NCBI GenBank assembly: GCA_945971355.1
Contig: CAMFPD010000065.1
Coordinates: forward strand, 1-10,358
DNA from: an uncultured Lachnobacterium sp.
GTDB lineage: Bacteria > Bacillota > Clostridia > Lachnospirales > Lachnospiraceae
Reading direction: 5' to 3'
DNA: 10,358 nt
The position numbers and the translations under genes are program-made. Under the pieces are notes generated by a model. It was not told where the DNA came from. It was given only the letters and a program-made list of their open reading frames with translations, and did no database searches. Below, in pieces: positions 5,834 through 10,358 of the stretch (the first letter of the stretch is position 1; the number at the start of each line of letters is the position of its first letter).

Positions 5834-7342
5834 CTATCCTAACATTCCACTTAAATAGCTTGAACTTTGGTTCAATGTACCCAAAGCCTTTTCCATAGCC
5901 GCAAACTTCTTGTAGTAATAGTCTTCCTTCTCTGAAATCTTGGTTTCCCACTGCTTAATCAGCTTTTCATACTCTGTCTGCTGGCTCTTCATCTGTTTAT
6001 CATTATATATAGTATATGCAGAGCTAAGTGTTGTAGATTTCATCTGCTTATCAATAGCACCATACAAATCTGTAGCAAGCTGTTTCATAAAGTCTACCAC
6101 TGAATCAGGATCGTTATTGATAGCAGCCATAAGCTTGTCGGTATTTCCTGACGTATTGGAGTCATCTGAATCACCGTCTATATGATATGCACCCTTTTCA
6201 TTATCCGGTGCAGTGAAATAGCTAAGTGTAGATATTCCAAAGGTCGACAGGCTCATTTTCTTTCCATTGACCTCATACACCTTCGTCATAGATGTTGACA
6301 TAGAGGAAATTAGTGTTCCCAGTGTGGAGTCCTTTCTCAGTAATGAATCCTTAATCTTGGTCTCCCACTTTTCAATCTCGGTATCACTCATCTCATCTTT
6401 CTCATCATCTGTGAGTGGTTCATATCCCTTTGCCGAACTCGCATTGTAGAGTGTGTTCATCTCCTTCAGAATACTATTATAATCTGTGAGGAATTCCTTC
6501 ACCTTATCATAAATAGCCTGCGAGTCAGTAGATGTAGATACTGTTATGGCATCCTCATCCCTATCTCCGGTCACTGCTAAAGCTGTAATATTAAGTCCGT
6601 TGATTGAGAAGCTGTTGGTTGTGTTCCTATACTCCACCCCATTGAGCTTTATCACAGCATCTTTTCCATCCAGTTTAACGGCTGCTTCCGCATTCGGATC
6701 AGATGGTGCTGTATTAAGACCTAACATATCAATCAAATCACTGGCATTGCTGTCTGCGCCCTCCAGTTCGAAATCACCTGCCGCACCTGATGTCTTTGCA
6801 CTAAGGTATATACGCTTATTTCCTTCATCAAAGTTTGCATTAATTCCTGCATCCCTGAACTTGTTCATCACATCTGAGAGCTTGTCATTGGCTGATACTG
6901 TTACCTCTTTGGTTGTACCATCGCCCATCTTCACATTGATGCTTGTATCTGCGCCTGTATATCCCAGTTCTCTTAGTGTACTACTACTACTTGTATCATC
7001 ATCCAGCTTTGCTCCTGTCAGATATGCGGACTGAGCGGTGGATATAACATTGAGCTTCTGTGAACCTATTACTGCATTTCCTGATGCGGTAGCAGTTGCC
7101 TTTGTCGAATCTGATACTGTACTCTTCTTCAGAGAATATGCACTTGAATATCTAAGACTGGAAATATTGGTATAGAAGCTATACACCTTTGTGTTCAACT
7201 CTTTCCATGCATCCTGGGTCCATGTAAGCTTTGTGTTCTTTTTCTCTATACTTTCTGATTTTGTTCTATAAGCCTTCATCATTTCCTGAATGATTGCTTC
7301 TGTGTCCATTCCAGAATTCATTCCTGTAATTCTAATTGGCAT
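5834..7342 (-). CDS. fliD: Flagellar filament capping protein FliD (HAP2)
   Basis: FliD forms the cap at the filament tip and folds incoming flagellin subunits. The 502-residue protein has the FliD N-terminal domain at about 1-110, beginning RITGMNSGMDTEAIIQEMM and continuing through WKELNTKVYSFY. The surface-exposed middle domains occupy about 115-225. The FliD C-terminal domain starts near 230 with IKLNGVEYRNTTNSFSINGL and ends in a coiled coil of about 450-502 (KLIKQWETKISEKEDYYYKK, then FAAMEKALGTLNQSSSYLSG). Acidic segments at about 306-328 and 378-396 look like flexible exposed loops. The ATG at 7342 follows AGGAGGG (7349-7355), which overlaps the flaG stop codon, so flaG and fliD are tightly linked. 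It belongs to the sigma-28-driven flaG operon. Confidence 0.96.
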   Translation of the reverse strand: MPIRITGMNSGMDTEAIIQEMMKAYRTKSESIEKKNTKLTWTQDAWKELNTKVYSFYTNISSLRYSSAYSLKKSTVSDSTKATATASGNAVIGSQKLNVISTAQSAYLTGAKLDDDTSSSSTLRELGYTGADTSINVKMGDGTTKEVTVSANDKLSDVMNKFRDAGINANFDEGNKRIYLSAKTSGAAGDFELEGADSNASDLIDMLGLNTAPSDPNAEAAVKLDGKDAVIKLNGVEYRNTTNSFSINGLNITALAVTGDRDEDAITVSTSTDSQAIYDKVKEFLTDYNSILKEMNTLYNASSAKGYEPLTDDEKDEMSDTEIEKWETKIKDSLLRKDSTLGTLISSMSTSMTKVYEVNGKKMSLSTFGISTLSYFTAPDNEKGAYHIDGDSDDSNTSGNTDKLMAAINNDPDSVVDFMKQLATDLYGAIDKQMKSTTLSSAYTIYNDKQMKSQQTEYEKLIKQWETKISEKEDYYYKKFAAMEKALGTLNQSSSYLSGMLG

Positions 7343-7353
7343 AATTATCCCTC

Positions 7354-7761
7354 CTAGCGCTTCTCATCTACCATAAGTCCCGCCATTTCCCATACCTTGG
7401 CTATCATATCGAGTGTCTTCTCTGGCGGAAATTCCTTAATCACATCTCTTGTGGTCTTATCAATAATCTTAATTGTAACTCTGTTTGTAGCATCATGGAT
7501 TCCAAAAATAGCCTCAGAATTTGATGATTTCTTATTGATATCTTCCACTGCCTTCTTTATTTTCTCATTCTGCACAGCCACCTGATTATCTGAACCATTA
7601 TTCTGTGCCTTATTCACGTCTTCAACAGACTGGGCAGTGTTAAAATTATCAGTATTCATCTCATTTTCAGCCACTGTAAGCTTCCCTGCCTCGGTGTGAG
7701 CTGTCACTGTATTTGCCTGATATACTTTGTCAACACCATTAATACCATCTAACATTGTCAT
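7354..7761 (-). CDS. flaG: FlaG family flagellar protein
   Basis: FlaG proteins are small, poorly understood flagellar factors usually encoded next to fliD; loss changes filament length in some bacteria. The 135-residue product has a low-complexity, Asn/Gln-rich N-terminal half (about 1-80) and a conserved C-terminal FlaG domain at about 84-133: AIFGIHDATNRVTIKIID, then TTRDVIKEFPPEKTLDMIAK and GLMVDEK. I start it at the ATG at 7761 because AAGGAGGT (7768-7775) lies 6 nt upstream. The longer frame, which begins with a TTG at 7791, would place that ribosome binding site inside the gene. It is the first gene after an internal sigma-28 promoter, the same arrangement as yvyC-fliD-fliS in Bacillus subtilis. 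Confidence 0.9.
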   Translation of the reverse strand: MTMLDGINGVDKVYQANTVTAHTEAGKLTVAENEMNTDNFNTAQSVEDVNKAQNNGSDNQVAVQNEKIKKAVEDINKKSSNSEAIFGIHDATNRVTIKIIDKTTRDVIKEFPPEKTLDMIAKVWEMAGLMVDEKR

Positions 7762-7767
7762 GGGTCT

Positions 7768-7775
7768 ACCTCCTT
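7768..7775 (-). promoter_or_regulatory. Ribosome binding site that sets the flaG start; possible CsrA target
   Basis: The minus strand reads AAGGAGGT here, 6 nt before the ATG at 7761. In context TTACAAGGAGGT matches the CsrA SELEX consensus RUACARGGAUGU at 10 of 12 positions, so CsrA could also control translation of flaG. I see no clear hairpin presenting it. Confidence 0.7.
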
Positions 7776-7806
7776 GTAAATGTGCTAGCAAACATCCTCA
7801 ACTACT

Positions 7807-7833
7807 ATATCGGAATATAACCACAAATAGTTA
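7807..7833 (-). promoter_or_regulatory. Internal sigma-28 promoter for flaG-fliD-fliS-chaperone
   Basis: In the 79-nt gap between csrA and flaG the minus strand has TAAC (7833-7830), exactly 15 nt, then TCCGATAT (7814-7807). This differs from TAAA-N15-GCCGATAT at one base in each half. Transcription should begin near 7800, about 40 nt before the flaG ATG. It allows the cap operon to be expressed with flagellin, separately from the flgK-flgL-fliW-csrA transcript. Confidence 0.82.
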
Positions 7834-7840
7834 ATAACGA

Positions 7841-8056
7841 TTAAAACAAATCCTTTAATGCATCAGGACCTACTGCGGTTGTTGCAGCTTTGTTCTCCTC
7901 CTGAATCTGCATATATACCTCTTTACGATAAATTGGCACATCCTTTGGTGCATTGATTCCTATTTTAATCTGATCTCCCTTTATCTCAAGCACCGTTATT
8001 TCTATATTGTTATTTATTATGAGAGATTCACCCTTTTTTCTGGTCAAAGCTAACAT
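7841..8056 (-). CDS. csrA: Translational regulator CsrA
   Basis: CsrA is a homodimeric RNA-binding protein that represses translation by binding GGA motifs in mRNA leaders. The 71-residue product shows the family pattern: MLALTRKKGESLII at 1-14 and KIGINAPKDVPIYRKEVY at 31-48, with the RNA-contacting Leu4, Arg6 and Arg44 all present. The C-terminus, from about 52 on, is somewhat longer than in Escherichia coli CsrA, as is common in the flagellar CsrA of Firmicutes, where this tail helps bind FliW. The ATG at 8056 is only 2 nt past the fliW stop, and its AGGTG ribosome binding site (8064-8068) is inside fliW, so the two are translationally linked. Its likely target, the flagellin leader, is about 3 kb downstream. 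Confidence 0.97.
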   Translation of the reverse strand: MLALTRKKGESLIINNNIEITVLEIKGDQIKIGINAPKDVPIYRKEVYMQIQEENKAATTAVGPDALKDLF

Positions 8057-8058
8057 AT

Positions 8059-8520
8059 CTATGCACCTGCCTTTTCTTCTTTGTGAAGCAGGTCATATAC
8101 CTTGTACTTGACTGGATAATCCTCTTCGGCAATCACCTGTATTCCCTTATTATTATCTGTATTGATAACAATTGGCGCCTTCAGATTCACTGTAAAATCC
8201 TTTGGATTGTTAGGCACAGTTACTGTAACAAGGATGAAAGTATTTTCATCGCCCAATTCACCAAGTGGTGACAATATCTCTGAATTCACTACCGGGTTAT
8301 AATCTTCCTTCACCAGATTTGGCATCATGACAGGAAATGCGATATCTCCATCATCTATGGATTGTAACCACATAATCTTTGATTTATCTAAGCCCTTTTC
8401 TTCATCGAATATAAGTGCGAAATTTCTTAAATCTGGAAATCCTATCATCCCTTTTTCCAAAGTTATAACCTTATCATCTGCTATATCAATATCCCCAAAA
8501 AATCTTGTTGTTGCCTTCAT
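8059..8520 (-). CDS. fliW: Flagellar assembly factor FliW, CsrA antagonist
   Basis: FliW binds CsrA and relieves repression of flagellin. It is in turn held by flagellin that has not been exported, so flagellin synthesis follows secretion. The 153-residue product shows the family's GFPDLRNFALIF segment at 27-38, WLQSIDDGDIAFPV at 51-64 and NLKAPIVINTDNNKGIQVI at 112-130. Two in-frame ATGs lie 6 nt apart. AAGGAGG (8527-8533) directly abuts the first at 8526 but stands 6 nt from the second at 8520, so I choose the second. It sits 38 nt after flgL and 2 nt before csrA, the usual fliW-csrA pair. Confidence 0.95.
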   Translation of the reverse strand: MKATTRFFGDIDIADDKVITLEKGMIGFPDLRNFALIFDEEKGLDKSKIMWLQSIDDGDIAFPVMMPNLVKEDYNPVVNSEILSPLGELGDENTFILVTVTVPNNPKDFTVNLKAPIVINTDNNKGIQVIAEEDYPVKYKVYDLLHKEEKAGA

Positions 8521-8526
8521 GGCCAT

Positions 8527-8533
8527 CCTCCTT
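8527..8533 (-). promoter_or_regulatory. Ribosome binding site that decides the fliW start
   Basis: AAGGAGG on the minus strand touches the first candidate ATG (8526-8524) with no spacer but has an optimal 6-nt spacer to the second (8520-8518). Initiation at the second ATG is therefore much more likely. Confidence 0.8.
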
Positions 8534-8558
8534 TTCGCTCCGCGATTACATTATATTT

Positions 8559-10064
8559 TTATATATAGTTCAACAATGTCTGCTCCTCTATCTTTGAAGC
8601 AGCTGTAAGACTTGCCTGGTACGCGTTATACATTGCATAGTAGTCAATTATAATATCTGAGATATCTCTATCCTCATTGTTTGACTTAAGCTCCTCTATT
8701 GTAGTCTGCTGATTCTCCACTCGTGTCTGAATCAATGATATCCTGCTCATTGTGCTTCCCACCTTGGTTGTTGCAAGATTTACATTATCCAGATACTTAT
8801 CACAGTTTGAGATATACTGACCGTATGTCTTCTGGAGATTATCGTCTGCATAGTCGGCTTCCTGTTTTGCCGCATCCAGATAGCTTTGAAGTATCTTCTG
8901 GGAATCCTCATCAGCATACTGGGCTTCTGTCATCATTTTTTCAAGCTTCTCAACCTTGTCATGTGCTCCGATTGCATTCTGAACAATATTAATCATCTCA
9001 TCCACATCACGCTTTATGCTGGTGTCAAACACATCACACGCCAATGTATTTACTGCTACATCAGTCTTTGTTGCAACAGTGTATTTGATATACTGTTGAT
9101 CATCGAATTTGTATTCAACTATATTTCCCTGATCTGTTACATTCTTGCAATCATAATAGAATTCAGGTCTTGCATCCTCCGCCTCAAATCCCGTCTTGTT
9201 GTATGTAACACTCATGTTATACCTATTTTCCTGAACAGACTTTGCGATATTCTCTCCAAATACAAACTCACCAGTATCTGCCAGGAAATATATATCATTC
9301 GGATTATCCTTCAAATCCTTCATTGCCGCAGTATCAAACTTTGATGCGCTGTCCAGATAATTGATGGTATATCCACCAATATCATTACCATTAGAATCTT
9401 TGATTACAAGATTCGCCTGCTTATCAGCATCGTTAGTCACACCACCATAAGCAAGACGTATTCTCTGAAAGTTCTCTTCCTTCACATCTGTTGTACATGA
9501 TGCTGTAGTATCTGTAATTATAGAAGGAACCTTTACTCCACTTGTGTAATATCTGGTCTCCTGTAGGTCTTCGTATTGGAAGTTCTGAGTTATCTCGTAT
9601 TTAATGTCCTTGTCATCCTTCATAAATGTAAGGCTGGAGGAGGTATAATAGCCTGTAAAAATAGTTCTGCCTGCATAGTCGGAATTTCCCTCTGAATACA
9701 CCTGCTGGGATAGTGCTGTAAGCTGATCAAGAATTGCATCTCTATCATCCGCAGTCAGTGTGTCTGTAGAACCATGAACACACAGGGTTCTAATATCCGT
9801 GATAATTGACTTCATATTCTTAAGTGCTGTCTCTGTCACATCTAACCACGACTGGGCATCAGGAATATTGTTATCCACATACTGTCCCAGATGTGACAGA
9901 GTTGTGGCCATTCTCATGGAACGGATGGCAATAACCGGATCCTCTGAAGCCTTCGATATCTTTTTCTGTGTTGTCATCTGTGTATTATACTTATCCACCA
10001 ACAGCTTTGTAGCATTGATATTTGTCTTTGTATTTCCCATAATCATGTTGTTGGTAATTCGCAT
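8559..10064 (-). CDS. flgL: Flagellar hook-filament junction protein FlgL (HAP3)
   Basis: FlgL forms, with FlgK, the ring that joins hook and filament. The 501-residue protein begins with a flagellin-like N-terminus, MRITNNMIMGNTKTNINATK, and the HAP motif ISKASEDPVIAIRSMRM at 36-52. It continues through the helical segment that ends SDYAGRTIFTGYY (128-140). The C-terminal flagellin-like helix is at about 425-501, ending KIEEQTLLNYI. The central part (about 145-390) is an exposed beta-rich insert that makes it much longer than enterobacterial FlgL (317 residues in Escherichia coli). The ATG at 10064 follows AAGGAGG (10074-10080) with a 9-nt spacer, 21 nt after flgK. No promoter is visible between flgK and flgL. 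Confidence 0.95.
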   Translation of the reverse strand: MRITNNMIMGNTKTNINATKLLVDKYNTQMTTQKKISKASEDPVIAIRSMRMATTLSHLGQYVDNNIPDAQSWLDVTETALKNMKSIITDIRTLCVHGSTDTLTADDRDAILDQLTALSQQVYSEGNSDYAGRTIFTGYYTSSSLTFMKDDKDIKYEITQNFQYEDLQETRYYTSGVKVPSIITDTTASCTTDVKEENFQRIRLAYGGVTNDADKQANLVIKDSNGNDIGGYTINYLDSASKFDTAAMKDLKDNPNDIYFLADTGEFVFGENIAKSVQENRYNMSVTYNKTGFEAEDARPEFYYDCKNVTDQGNIVEYKFDDQQYIKYTVATKTDVAVNTLACDVFDTSIKRDVDEMINIVQNAIGAHDKVEKLEKMMTEAQYADEDSQKILQSYLDAAKQEADYADDNLQKTYGQYISNCDKYLDNVNLATTKVGSTMSRISLIQTRVENQQTTIEELKSNNEDRDISDIIIDYYAMYNAYQASLTAASKIEEQTLLNYI

Positions 10065-10085
10065 ATCCGATTGCCTCCTTCTGGA

Positions 10086-10358
10086 TTATACTCCTGTCTC
10101 ATTAATAAGTTTGTCTATCATCTCTGCCATAACAGATATAATTTTTGAATTCATGTTATATGCATTCTGGAATTTAACCAGGTTTAATGCTTCCTCATCC
10201 TCATCTACTCCGGATATGGATGTTCTCTGGTTATCTATTGTAGTGCTTAGATTATTGTAAACCTTATAATAGATTGTAGCCTTCTCTGTATCAACCGATA
10301 CATCTGCAATTATAGTTTCAAGGAAAGAACTTGCCTTGTCCCCTCTGTATACCTTGGT
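10086..10358 (-). CDS. flgK: FlgK (HAP1), C-terminal 90 residues, cut by the window edge
   Basis: The minus strand is open from the right edge to TAA at 10088-10086, in the frame that begins at base 10358. The translation includes SFLETIIADVSVDTEKA, YNNLSTTIDNQRTSISGVD, EDEEALNLVKFQNAYNMNSK and a final MIDKLINETGV. The SGVD-DEE-L--F-NAY pattern is the typical C-terminus of the hook-filament junction protein FlgK. The 5' part lies beyond the window. The ORF is intact as far as it can be seen. Confidence 0.95.
   Translation of the reverse strand, partial: TKVYRGDKASSFLETIIADVSVDTEKATIYYKVYNNLSTTIDNQRTSISGVDEDEEALNLVKFQNAYNMNSKIISVMAEMIDKLINETGV

Noticed and set aside
7762..7791. TTG start at 7791 for flaG
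   Set aside because: It would put the strong AAGGAGGT site inside the coding region, and the ATG at 7761 is ideally spaced from it.
10293..10300. Plus-strand ACCGATAC resembling a sigma-28 -10 element
   Set aside because: It lies inside flgK on the opposite strand and has no TAAA-like -35 at 15 nt; no plus-strand gene follows.

Overview
The window is a late flagellar gene cluster, with every recognisable gene on the minus strand, so it reads right to left. AT-rich DNA, AAGGAGG ribosome binding sites, sigma-28 (SigD/FliA) promoters and the order flgK-flgL-fliW-csrA-flaG-fliD-fliS-chaperone-flagellin point to a motile Firmicute. A Clostridia member of the Lachnospiraceae type (Roseburia, Agathobacter, Lachnospira or Butyrivibrio relatives) fits best. 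The genus is an inference from gene order and protein style, not from a marker gene.

Layout from right to left. The 3' end of flgK (10358-10086) is followed closely by flgL, fliW and csrA. An internal sigma-28 promoter (7807-7833) precedes flaG, fliD, fliS and a FlgN/FliT-like chaperone gene, and this block ends at a strong intrinsic terminator (4885-4916). The flagellin gene then has its own sigma-28 promoter with an A/T-tract (UP-like) upstream region, a leader of about 120 nt, and its own intrinsic terminator (3532-3565). Beyond that terminator lie an unrecognised 91-codon gene, a Maf-type (DUF115) flagellin glycosyltransferase gene, and a DUF2920-like alpha/beta-hydrolase gene that overlaps maf. 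The last 199 bases hold no convincing gene but carry a short degenerate repeat family.

How the parts work together. FlgK and FlgL form the hook-filament junction and FliD the filament cap. FliS chaperones flagellin, and the FlgN/FliT-like protein probably chaperones FlgK/FlgL or FliD. CsrA represses flagellin translation until FliW sequesters it, and FliW is itself occupied by unsecreted flagellin. The flagellin leader carries matching signals: a hairpin showing GGA in its loop, and a second CAAGGA motif overlapping the Shine-Dalgarno. Maf and the DUF2920-like hydrolase probably modify flagellin or supply its glycan.

The most interesting parts are the accessory stretch left of about 3200 (clearly AT-richer than the flagellar core), the unknown small gene behind the flagellin terminator, the readable CsrA circuit and the left-edge repeats. 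Three start codons are moved from the longest reading frame on ribosome-binding-site evidence (flagellin, flaG, fliW), and a fourth (the small gene) because its longest-frame start lies in the terminator loop.
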